Source of the DNA: a bacterium
Lineage (GTDB): Bacteria; Lindowbacteria; 2-12-FULL-62-27
NCBI GenBank assembly: GCA_016202645.1
Contig: JACQOF010000012.1
Location: 1 to 42,477, forward strand
Direction of reading: 5' to 3'
Length of the DNA: 42,477 nucleotides
Positions 1-7,559 of the stretch are shown piece by piece. The notes under the pieces are model-generated. The model was not told the DNA's origin, made no database searches, and worked only from the letters and a program-made list of their open reading frames with translations. Positions within the stretch are counted from its first letter, which is position 1, and every line of letters starts with the position of its first letter. Both the position numbers and the translations under genes were made by a program.

Positions 1-912
1 ACCAACGACACCGTCACCCACGCCATCATCATGGCGGGATTCGGCCGCGTTCAGCCGTCGAACAGCGAGACGGTCACCAGGCTCGGGACGTTCTGCCACG
101 AATTCGGCCACGCGCTGGGCCTGCCGGACCTCTACAGCACCGCTCTCGGGTCCGGCGGCATCGGCGATTGGGGGCTCATGGGCACGGGAAACTTCGCCGG
201 AAAACCGCAGGGCGACAGCCCGTCCTGGATGTGCGCGTGGTCGCGGGAGTTTCTCGGCTGGGCCGATACGAAAACGCTGGACACCGGGCAGACCATCACG
301 CTTACAAAGGCCGAGGCGGATAGCACGATCTACAAGATCCGGGTACATCCGTCGTTTGACACCGAGTATTTTCTGCTGGAGGTCCGGGAACCGAGCAGCA
401 GCGGTCTGGACGCGACTCCAGGCTCTGGCTTCGGGATGCTGATCTGGCACATCGACAACACGATGGGGAGCATCACGAACAACACGGTCAACAATCTTTC
501 CGTCGCCGCCCACCGCCGGGTCGATCTGGAGGAGGCCGACGGCTCGGATATCGGCTCGTCCGGTTCCGCGTTCGCCGGCACCGCGAGCCAGCCATGGCCG
601 GGCAGTGCGAGCAAGACCTCCTTTGGCGACAACTCCAACCCGAGTTCCCGCGGCTACAGCGATACCGTGGCCCGGTTCGCCCTCAAAAACATGTCCTTCG
701 GCGCCAGCGTTAGGTTCACCACAGACTTTACCGACGTCAGCGTCGCGGACGACGTCATCGTTAAAAAACCCTCGGCATGCCTCATCGCCCGCGCGCTTTC
801 CCCGTGGCCGTCCGCGGTGTCGTTCGTCAGGGCGATGAGGGACGCGGCGCTGGGGAATGCTTTTGGGAGGAAGGCGGTTGCGAGATACTACGTGGGAAAT
901 CCTAAATCCTAA
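1..912 (+). CDS. M6-family secreted metalloprotease, C-terminal part
   Basis: The frame is open from base 1, so the N terminus lies outside the window. A zinc-binding HEFGHALGLPDLY motif (near residues 33-45 of the visible part) followed by a GDWGLMG motif is typical of M6 (immune inhibitor A-like) metalloproteases. These are secreted enzymes that cut protein substrates outside the cell. The last 45 residues begin with Cys-Leu-Ile-Ala and contain VRAMRD, GR and YY in the spacing of the CFI-box C-terminal domain, but the usual Ala/Tyr/Gly stretch is degenerate. The final residues Gly-Asn-Pro-Lys-Ser and the stop are encoded by the first units of the AAATCCT repeat that starts near 895, so the repeat has trimmed or replaced the original end. 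The substrate is unknown. Confidence 0.85.
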   Translation, partial: TNDTVTHAIIMAGFGRVQPSNSETVTRLGTFCHEFGHALGLPDLYSTALGSGGIGDWGLMGTGNFAGKPQGDSPSWMCAWSREFLGWADTKTLDTGQTITLTKAEADSTIYKIRVHPSFDTEYFLLEVREPSSSGLDATPGSGFGMLIWHIDNTMGSITNNTVNNLSVAAHRRVDLEEADGSDIGSSGSAFAGTASQPWPGSASKTSFGDNSNPSSRGYSDTVARFALKNMSFGASVRFTTDFTDVSVADDVIVKKPSACLIARALSPWPSAVSFVRAMRDAALGNAFGRKAVARYYVGNPKS

Positions 913-961
913 ATCCTAAATCCTAACGAAATCCCAAATCCTAAATCCTAACAGGGAAAAT

Positions 962-1333
962 TCAGCTTAATTTGTCGATGATTGTGCTCAGGATGGACTT
1001 CAGTTCCGTTACTTCGTCGAGCGCCTCCTGCGCGGAGGGGGTGGATGGCCAGCGTTTGCGGATGATGCGGAGCCAGTAGCGGGTTTCCTGGGCTTCTTTG
1101 CGCGCAACTACAAACATATGCCGTTTATCCGCCTTGGTCGCGCTCCCGTCAGCCTCCTCGATATTTGCTCCGATTGAAGTTCCGGACTTGGCCAATTGAC
1201 CGCAAATGTGGTTTCCCTCCCGCACATCGGGAATCGCCGCGGCCACATCCAAAACCAAATTCGCAAATTCAAAGGCGCGTTCTCTCAGATCGTAAGGTTT
1301 TTCAGCCATTTCAAGTTTTGTAACTGTCGTCAT
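962..1333 (-). CDS. Four-helix-bundle protein (23S rRNA IVS-type family)
   Basis: This 123-residue protein (115 if started at the internal Met at 1309) carries the family hallmarks: a YDLRERAFEFA start, a central QLAKSGTSIGANIEEADG segment, and helices rich in Lys, Arg and Glu. Relatives are encoded in intervening sequences of 23S rRNA genes and as free-standing genes, and form pentameric helical bundles related to diversity-generating-element Avd proteins. No molecular role is established here, and no rRNA or reverse transcriptase lies in the window. The Met at 1333 falls inside the REP-like hairpin at 1329-1406. The start at 1309 fits the family length better, but neither has a strong ribosome binding site. 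The gene sits alone between inverted repeat arms. Confidence 0.85.
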   Translation of the reverse strand: MTTVTKLEMAEKPYDLRERAFEFANLVLDVAAAIPDVREGNHICGQLAKSGTSIGANIEEADGSATKADKRHMFVVARKEAQETRYWLRIIRKRWPSTPSAQEALDEVTELKSILSTIIDKLS

Positions 1334-1406
1334 TCCCGTCCGCCTGAGGCGGAGGAATCCAGACTAATCGCAAAGCAATCTGGATTCCCGCTTTCGCGGG
1401 AATGAC
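1329..1406. repeat. Nested REP-like palindrome
   Basis: Outer arms GTCATTCCCG (1329-1338) and CGGGAATGAC (1397-1406) are perfectly complementary. Inner arms GGAATCCAGA (1354-1363) and TCTGGATTCC (1379-1388) pair as well. Small hairpins TCCGCC-TGA-GGCGGA (1339-1353) and CCCGC-TTTC-GCGGG (1387-1400) are nested. Elements of this general look are common intergenic repeats in many bacteria. The 1339-1353 hairpin is the same module found inside the secretin gene near 7035 and 7092. Confidence 0.85.
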
Positions 1407-1478
1407 GGAGGGGGCTGAATAGTAACCGTTGGGATTTAGGATTTAGGATTTCGTTAGGATTTCGGATTTAGGATTTCC

Positions 1479-4400
1479 TCATGGCGCTACGTATATCTTG
1501 TCTTTAATCTGGTTGAAGATTTCGTCGGTGATGTCCGGAACCTGTTTCAAGTCCGATACGGTTTTGAATTTGCCGTAGGTGTAGCGGTAGGCGTCGATCA
1601 TTTTGGCGCGGTACTCGTCGATGCCCGGGAGTTTCTGGAGTTCTTCCAGGGAAGCCGAATTCACGTCGATCTTGCCCTGTTCCTCGGGCGTAGCCTGGGG
1701 GGACGTGGAGGGGCGAATTTCGGGCGGCGGCAGAGTTGCGTCATAGGGATCGGCCGGCGCCGGTTGGGGGGTCGGGGCCGGGGCCGGTTGCGGCGGCGCG
1801 GTCGCCGCGGCGGGCGCCGTCGGCGTTGTCTTGATGCCGGCGGCGGGCGGCGGCGCCAGTTTAATCGGATCTTTTTGCGTGGGCGCGGGCGGCGCGGCGA
1901 CGGGTATGGGTTTTGGCGCCGGCGGCGGCAGAGGGGATCTCGGTGACGGCTTTGCGGGCGGCGGCGTCACGACCGGCGCAGGCGCCGCGATGGCCGGCGG
2001 GGGTGTGTATGCCGGGACCGGCGCCGGCGCCGCCTGTCCGCCCGATACGGCGGGCGGCGGGGCGGCGGATCGAGCCTGCGGCGCGATGGGCAATTTTTGT
2101 TCCTGGGGCGGAAGCCCGAGTTCTCCGGCGCCGCGGACGACGATGACGGGTTTCAGGAACCGGTCATAGAATCCCTTGTTCATCCCGATGCTGAGCATCA
2201 GGGATTCGAATTCCTCGTCGCTTCGGAATATCCCGCGCGCGCGGCGGTCCTCGATGATCTTCTGCGCCATCCCGAGCGTGAGACCCTTGATGCGGACCAG
2301 TTCCTGCAGGTTGACGACATTGATGTCGATTTTGTACTCGATCCGGTAGACGATATCGTCGAAGACGATCCGGGTCAGGCCCGGCACCGTCAGGAGCTGT
2401 TCGAGGGATTGGTAGGGGCCGAACTGTTCGCGCCGCGCGACGATTCTCTGGGCCAATCTGAAGTGCTGTTCCTGGTCGGCGGAACTGCGGAGGCCCGGCA
2501 GTTCCGACAGTTCCGCGATGGAGGAGGTATTGATGTTGACGGGAAAGGGCGTGATCTGTTGAAGGGACTTGGCGACGTCCTTCGTCACCTGGCTGGCCTC
2601 CGGCAAGTTGGTGATGACGCGCGGGGTGATGAAGATCATGAGTTCGGTTTTCTGTTTTCTCTCGGTCTTTGACTTGAAGAGATTCCCGACCACCGGCACG
2701 TCCTTCAGAAACGGCACGCCCGCGTTGGTGGTGGTTTTTTTATCGCGGATGACGCCGCCGAGCACCAGGGTCTGCGCGTCTCCGAGGAGGATCTTGGAAC
2801 TGGCCTCGCGCCGGTCGATGGTCAGGACGGACCCGCTGATCGGAGACGCGGAGAATTCGTTGATGGTTACCAGAATATCCAGTTCCACCGTGCGTTCGCT
2901 CGAAATGGTCGGCGTAATTTCAAGGCTGAGATTGGCGTCGAGGTCCTTGGTTTGCGACGTGATCACCCCCGCGGCCGTGACCTGGTCGAGCCTGACGGTC
3001 GCCGTCTGGCCGAACAGGATCTTCGCCTTCTTGTTGTTCAACGTCGTCACCTTCGGCGTGGCCAGGACTTCGGCGCGGTTGGAGGACTGAATGAATTCGA
3101 ACAGGATCTTGGCCTGCGCGGCGTTCAGAATCACGCGGTACGTTCCGGGCCCAAGCATCGCCGGCGAGAACTCCGTGCCGATTTTTCCCTCATTTCCGGT
3201 CAATCCGGCCGGATCAAAGATATCGGCCTGGGAACCCCCGGCGGCGCGCGTGACGTCCTGGTTGGTGATAAAATTAATGCCGCGCTGGTCTTGGTCTTCA
3301 AGGGTATATTCGAGGATGGTCGCGTCGATGAGGACCTGGGGCGCGGGGCGGTCGTGGGCGGCGATGATTTTTTCAATTTCCGTCATATGGGCTGGGGATG
3401 CGAGGATGGTGATGATGTTCAGGCGGTCGTCCGCCGTGATGCTGGCGATCAGGGAGCTGATGGTTGACTGCGAGTAAACCGCGTCCGACTGCCCCGGCCC
3501 CTGTGTCGTTGTAATGCTGCCTCCGGCTGACCCCCCCGTCGTTCCGCCGGTTCCCACCGTCGCCTGAACCTGGGATCTGGTGACCTCGCCCCTCCCTTTC
3601 AGGATGAGGACCATATCGGACGGCTTGATGTACCGCAGAATAAATGACTTGCTGATCAGGTCCGGCGGCGGCGGCGCGACGACGTCGATATTGGCGATGA
3701 TGTCGTCCAACACGGGGATATTTGGCTCCAGTGTTGCCACGGCAACGGCGTTGCTCCGGTTGATCGGCAGGACCCTGCCGATGATGCCTGTGAATGCGCC
3801 GCCGACGCCTGTGGTGGTGGTCAAGAGTCCCTGCAGGAGGGTATTGGCCTCGGCGGCCGGGATGTTCTTCAATTGATAGACCTTGACCTTGAGCCCGGGC
3901 ATGCCGAGGGGCGGCACGTCCATGGCGCGGATCATGTCTTCGATGGTTTTCATATTTTCAGCGGTCGACAGCACCAGGATGGCATTGACGCTGTTTTCCG
4001 CCGCGAGGGTCCCGTAAATCCTGTCGCGATTGTCCTGGACGGCGGTCAGGAGCGGGTCAAGGGCGATTTTGATCTGAGACGCCGCCGCATGTTTGATGAA
4101 GATGGTCCTGTTGACCAGCGCCTCATTCACTGGGTACTGCATGTCGAGTTTTTCAATGAGCCGGTCCAATTTTTCGGCGTGAGATTTGGGCACGACGGCG
4201 AGGAGTGAATTTCTTCCAAAGAGTTCCGTGACCACGGCCGGGATGCGGCCCGGCTGGACGCCGGCCTGCAGGAAAGTCTGGGCCGGTCCGGCCGAGAAGA
4301 GACCTCCCCCGCCGAGGCTGAACGGGGAGATGAGGAAGCTGTTCAGCGCCCGCAGGACATCGGCGGCCCTCGAAAATTTGAGAGTGTAGAGCTTGAACTC

Positions 4401-7400
4401 GGTATCGACCATATTGGCGTCGTCGAGTTCCTTCAGGAAATTAATGATGCGTTCGGCGATTCCGGGGGCGTCGTAGATGATGAAGGTACCGGTTGGCGGG
4501 TCGAGCAGCCACCAGCTTTCTTCCGGCTCGTTCGATTCCGTTGTCGTTGAGATGTCGAGGCTGGATCGTCCGAACGTTCCGGTGGTGCGAGTGGTGGACT
4601 GCGCGCTGGCCGGGGCGCCCTGCTGGATCATCTTGTCGATGATCTGCCGGATGACCGACCCGCCGTCGACCGGGTCGAGGTTGCGGAATTTGTAAGTCCG
4701 GAACGCGCGGATGCCCTTGTCGAGCGCCGCCATGGCCCCCTCGATCTTCTGAATGGCCTCGCGCCGGTCCTTGACCAGAATGGTGTTGATCTCCGGAAAT
4801 TTCTGAAGGGTCCCCTCCGGCGTGAGGTACCGCTTGACCATGGCTTCGGCCTCGCTCATGGGAATGAATGCGAATTTGAATTCGCGGACGCCGATATTGG
4901 AAAACTCGGTCTGGACGTCGAGGGACTCGAGGACCTGTCCCACGAGGCTCAAAATCTCGCGGGTGCTCAGCACGGTGATGCTGTTTGTGGTGGCGTTCAC
5001 GGTCATGATGTTCAGGGTGAGGATCTGCTTGAGGAATGTCTCGCTCACCCGGTCCTTCCCGGTCTTGGTGCTTTTCGTCAGCGTGAACGTCCGGTAGTCC
5101 ACAAGTCCCCGCCGGCGGACGGTGAGATCGCTGTTGATGACCGTAAACGCGAAATCCTCGCCGCTCATGACCGAGGAGAGCCGGTCGGCCATGTCGATGG
5201 CGGAGACATTTTTGATCTGGAATGTTCGGACCTCGAGATTGGTCTCCCGGGACTTGGCGGTGGGCAGGTCGAGCAACGCAATGACATCCGCCACCTTCTT
5301 GACGTTGTCGGCCGTCTGGACCACGAGGAGCTGGTTGGACAGGGGGTCGCCGATGATCTGGCCTCCGTCGTGTTCGACGAATTCGGACAGGAGTTTCTGC
5401 ATGTTTTCGGCGTCCGTGTATTTGAGTTTGAACACGTGGGTGACGAATTTTCCTCCTCCGCCCGGTGTGTCTGTGACCACCGGCAGGGGCCGGCCCAGCG
5501 CGCGCTGTTTGGCGATGATGCGGATGGCATTGCCCTCGACGACGCGCGTGAGACCCGCGCTTTCGAGGACCATGTCGAGGGCTTCGATGACGGTGACGTC
5601 GACGACGTGAATGGTGAGGGGCGGGATGGCGGTTTTCTTTTCGGCGCCTTTGGGGTCGATGAAGGGGACGACGAACCCCTTTTTGGCTTCGTCATATTCG
5701 AGGTCAAAGATGACGTTCATGTTCCCGAGCTGTGCGAGGGTTCGGATGACGTCGACGATATTGGCGTCCTTGAAATCCAGCGAGACCACCCGCTGGCCGG
5801 CCTTGGCGGAAAAGAGCACGCGGTCGCCCGTTCCGGCCACGCCGACGAGCCGGGCCTCGACCAGCTGTTCGCCGGCCTCGGCCCCGAGAACCCAGACTTC
5901 GCAGCGGGCAATTCCCTGGGTGTCCGCGATGGATTCGTTGTCCTTGGGATCGTTGGCCCTGATGGTGTCCAGGCGTCCGTTGCCTTTCAGGATCGCGAAT
6001 TGGACTTTTGCGTCCGGCACGGGGTTGTCGAATTCGTCCAGGGCGCGAACGACAAGAGGGAGGGGCAATTCCTCCCCGGAGATGACTTCCTGCGCGTCGC
6101 CCGAAACTTTTTCAAGGCTGACGGGCGGCCCCGGCGCCGCTTGGATGGGAAAACTCATCTCGGCGAGATTGAATTTGGCGGGGTCGCCGACCGACGCCCT
6201 CACGTAGAGACTTCCGGGTTTTTTACCCACGGAAACCTTCAGGTCCACATGCCCACTCTTGTCTGTTTTAACGCTGACCTTCGTGACGCCTTCGGTGTAG
6301 GGCCCGCTGAGGGACGCGGCAACCTCTCCCGGAACGATTTCGAACGTCACGGGCAGGTCGGCGACGGGTACGGCGCTGGCGGCGTCGAGGACTTTGAGGG
6401 AAATGGCTTTTGAGAATTTGGTAACGGTCACGGACTGCCCCGCCCCCCCGATTTCCGTGAAGGCGTACCTGGGGCCGATCTCGATTACGGGCGTCGGCGC
6501 CGCCGGCGTTATGGTTTCCGGCCCCGCGGCCGCCGTTCCCGGGGAGACGCCGGTCGCTGCGGGGGTCGGCGCCGTTGCCGGCGGTTTCGGGGCTCCGACG
6601 GCCGCAGCCAGGCTCTGCGGCACAGACGCGGCTCCGAATCTGACCCATATTCCGCCCTCGGCGGCTTCGACGGCCGGCATTTCGACGCCCCGTTTCAAAT
6701 CGACGACGATGCGCGCGGTGTTGATGGGAAATGTGCTGAACTGGCTGTGACGGATACGGAGGATCGGCCCGCGTTTAACGTCCAGGACTTTCCGGGGCAG
6801 TTTATCGACGGCGCCGAGAAGATCGATGGCCGTCATGGGCGGGGAGAGGATGGGATTGGTCAGGAAATCGACGCCCTCCGTCGTCCGGATGAACACATAG
6901 GGCGCGGATGCGTCGCCATAGACTTCGATGGCGTAGACGCTGCCCTCAAATCCGGCCGGCGGGGCGTCGGAACCGAACCTGAGAACAGCGCCGTCTGGCG
7001 TGGAGGCCGCAGTCGCCGTCGGCGGAGACACCGGTCCGCCTGAGGCGGAGGGCGCCGGGGGCGCTGATCCGGCCGGCGTCGGAGACGCCGGTCCGCCTGA
7101 GGCGGAAGGCGCCGGAGGCGCTGATCCGGGCGCCGCCTCGGCGGGCACGTCAAGGATCATGACATCGACATCCGCCGTCGGCGGAGACACCGGAGACCCG
7201 GTTCGAACCTGGGGTTCTACCGCGGGAGTCGGCGCCGGGGCCGGCGGCAGGTCTTTATTGATTTCCTCAATCAGCTGTTTGGCCTTCTCATGTTTTGGAT
7301 TCTGCTGGATGACCCGTTCGAGCATCATACGGGCCTCCTCGAGTTTGCCCTCGACGTACATGCGAGTTGCCGTCTGGAAGAGTTCCTCTGTGGTTTCGGC

Positions 7401-7559
7401 GGCGGCGGGAGTCAGCGCGAGGGGGGCGGGGAATGGAGAGAGAGAGAGAGTCAGGGCAAGCAGAAATAGAGTAAATCGATGAAACCCCCCTCCCGGCCTC
7501 CCCCTCAAGGGGGGAGGAGGTGTCGGGGCTGAGTGGAGAGTATGTGTCAGGCGGTTCAT
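1479..7559 (-). CDS. pilQ: Giant type IV pilus secretin with C-terminal ComEA-like HhH units
   Basis: 2026 residues, far longer than usual PilQ (roughly 450-900). From the N terminus: signal peptide (RFTLFLLALTLSLSPFP region) interrupted upstream by a repeat; short TPR-like segment (about 55-105); repeat-rich Ala/Pro linker (about 110-200); AMIN domain (about 200-305); two bacterial Ig-like domains (about 370-580); secretin N0/STN domain (about 585-695); about eight N1/NolW-type repeats (about 700-1400); the secretin channel with VPVVGNLF and LMIFITPRVI motifs (about 1400-1650). Two ComEA-like helix-hairpin-helix segments follow (NINTSSIAELSELPGL; INVVNLQELVRIKGL), then an Ala/Pro linker and a third (KIDVNSASLEELQKLPGID). 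Secretins form the outer-membrane pore for the pilus; HhH units of ComEA bind incoming DNA. The ATG overlaps the previous gene's stop (ATGA). It is last in the pilM-N/O/P operon. Confidence 0.93.
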   Translation of the reverse strand: MNRLTHTLHSAPTPPPPLRGRPGGGFHRFTLFLLALTLSLSPFPAPLALTPAAAETTEELFQTATRMYVEGKLEEARMMLERVIQQNPKHEKAKQLIEEINKDLPPAPAPTPAVEPQVRTGSPVSPPTADVDVMILDVPAEAAPGSAPPAPSASGGPASPTPAGSAPPAPSASGGPVSPPTATAASTPDGAVLRFGSDAPPAGFEGSVYAIEVYGDASAPYVFIRTTEGVDFLTNPILSPPMTAIDLLGAVDKLPRKVLDVKRGPILRIRHSQFSTFPINTARIVVDLKRGVEMPAVEAAEGGIWVRFGAASVPQSLAAAVGAPKPPATAPTPAATGVSPGTAAAGPETITPAAPTPVIEIGPRYAFTEIGGAGQSVTVTKFSKAISLKVLDAASAVPVADLPVTFEIVPGEVAASLSGPYTEGVTKVSVKTDKSGHVDLKVSVGKKPGSLYVRASVGDPAKFNLAEMSFPIQAAPGPPVSLEKVSGDAQEVISGEELPLPLVVRALDEFDNPVPDAKVQFAILKGNGRLDTIRANDPKDNESIADTQGIARCEVWVLGAEAGEQLVEARLVGVAGTGDRVLFSAKAGQRVVSLDFKDANIVDVIRTLAQLGNMNVIFDLEYDEAKKGFVVPFIDPKGAEKKTAIPPLTIHVVDVTVIEALDMVLESAGLTRVVEGNAIRIIAKQRALGRPLPVVTDTPGGGGKFVTHVFKLKYTDAENMQKLLSEFVEHDGGQIIGDPLSNQLLVVQTADNVKKVADVIALLDLPTAKSRETNLEVRTFQIKNVSAIDMADRLSSVMSGEDFAFTVINSDLTVRRRGLVDYRTFTLTKSTKTGKDRVSETFLKQILTLNIMTVNATTNSITVLSTREILSLVGQVLESLDVQTEFSNIGVREFKFAFIPMSEAEAMVKRYLTPEGTLQKFPEINTILVKDRREAIQKIEGAMAALDKGIRAFRTYKFRNLDPVDGGSVIRQIIDKMIQQGAPASAQSTTRTTGTFGRSSLDISTTTESNEPEESWWLLDPPTGTFIIYDAPGIAERIINFLKELDDANMVDTEFKLYTLKFSRAADVLRALNSFLISPFSLGGGGLFSAGPAQTFLQAGVQPGRIPAVVTELFGRNSLLAVVPKSHAEKLDRLIEKLDMQYPVNEALVNRTIFIKHAAASQIKIALDPLLTAVQDNRDRIYGTLAAENSVNAILVLSTAENMKTIEDMIRAMDVPPLGMPGLKVKVYQLKNIPAAEANTLLQGLLTTTTGVGGAFTGIIGRVLPINRSNAVAVATLEPNIPVLDDIIANIDVVAPPPPDLISKSFILRYIKPSDMVLILKGRGEVTRSQVQATVGTGGTTGGSAGGSITTTQGPGQSDAVYSQSTISSLIASITADDRLNIITILASPAHMTEIEKIIAAHDRPAPQVLIDATILEYTLEDQDQRGINFITNQDVTRAAGGSQADIFDPAGLTGNEGKIGTEFSPAMLGPGTYRVILNAAQAKILFEFIQSSNRAEVLATPKVTTLNNKKAKILFGQTATVRLDQVTAAGVITSQTKDLDANLSLEITPTISSERTVELDILVTINEFSASPISGSVLTIDRREASSKILLGDAQTLVLGGVIRDKKTTTNAGVPFLKDVPVVGNLFKSKTERKQKTELMIFITPRVITNLPEASQVTKDVAKSLQQITPFPVNINTSSIAELSELPGLRSSADQEQHFRLAQRIVARREQFGPYQSLEQLLTVPGLTRIVFDDIVYRIEYKIDINVVNLQELVRIKGLTLGMAQKIIEDRRARGIFRSDEEFESLMLSIGMNKGFYDRFLKPVIVVRGAGELGLPPQEQKLPIAPQARSAAPPPAVSGGQAAPAPVPAYTPPPAIAAPAPVVTPPPAKPSPRSPLPPPAPKPIPVAAPPAPTQKDPIKLAPPPAAGIKTTPTAPAAATAPPQPAPAPTPQPAPADPYDATLPPPEIRPSTSPQATPEEQGKIDVNSASLEELQKLPGIDEYRAKMIDAYRYTYGKFKTVSDLKQVPDITDEIFNQIKDKIYVAP
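7015..7129. repeat. Tandem in-frame palindromic element, family A, in the secretin
   Basis: Two tandem copies of about 57 bases (19 codons), so the frame is kept. The second copy holds three hairpins: GCCGGCGTC-GGA-GACGCCGG, TCCGCC-TGA-GGCGGA and GCGCC-GGA-GGCGC, ending in TGATCCGG. They encode the repeated Gly-Ser-Ala-Pro-Pro-Ala-Pro-Ser-Ala-Ser-Gly-Gly blocks in the N-terminal linker of the secretin. A further fragment of the first hairpin is visible near 7172-7195. Related copies lie in pheA, tyrA and the S1-protein gene. Confidence 0.85.
7483..7520. repeat. Palindromic element, family C, in secretin signal region
   Basis: CCTCCCCC-TCAA-GGGGGGAGG hairpin (7497-7517), preceded by CCCCCCTCCCGG. 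Read on the minus strand it encodes the Pro-rich block PTPPPPLRGRPGGGF between the start Met and the hydrophobic core of the signal peptide. The same element lies upstream of pdxA and at the end of scpA. Confidence 0.85.

Larger units (their letters stand above)
895..1478. mobile_element. Inverted-repeat cassette carrying a four-helix-bundle gene
   Basis: Two long arms made of AAATCCT units face each other at 895-952 and 1428-1478. Their outer 15 bases are perfectly inverted, and both contain an internal CTAACGAAATCC block. Between them lie a four-helix-bundle gene and a separate nested REP-like hairpin. The left arm overlaps the 3' end of the protease gene and the right arm abuts the secretin stop codon. 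The layout looks like a small non-autonomous mobile unit. No transposase is present, so mobility is inferred only from the arms. Confidence 0.5.

Noticed and set aside
962-1333. 23S rRNA intervening sequence
   Set aside because: The protein belongs to that family, but there is no rRNA sequence around it.
1831-3467. Several open frames antisense to the secretin gene
   Set aside because: Low-complexity or Arg-rich, no motifs, fully covered by pilQ on the other strand.
7015-7129. CRISPR array
   Set aside because: Repeats are tandem palindromes with no spacers and no cas genes nearby.
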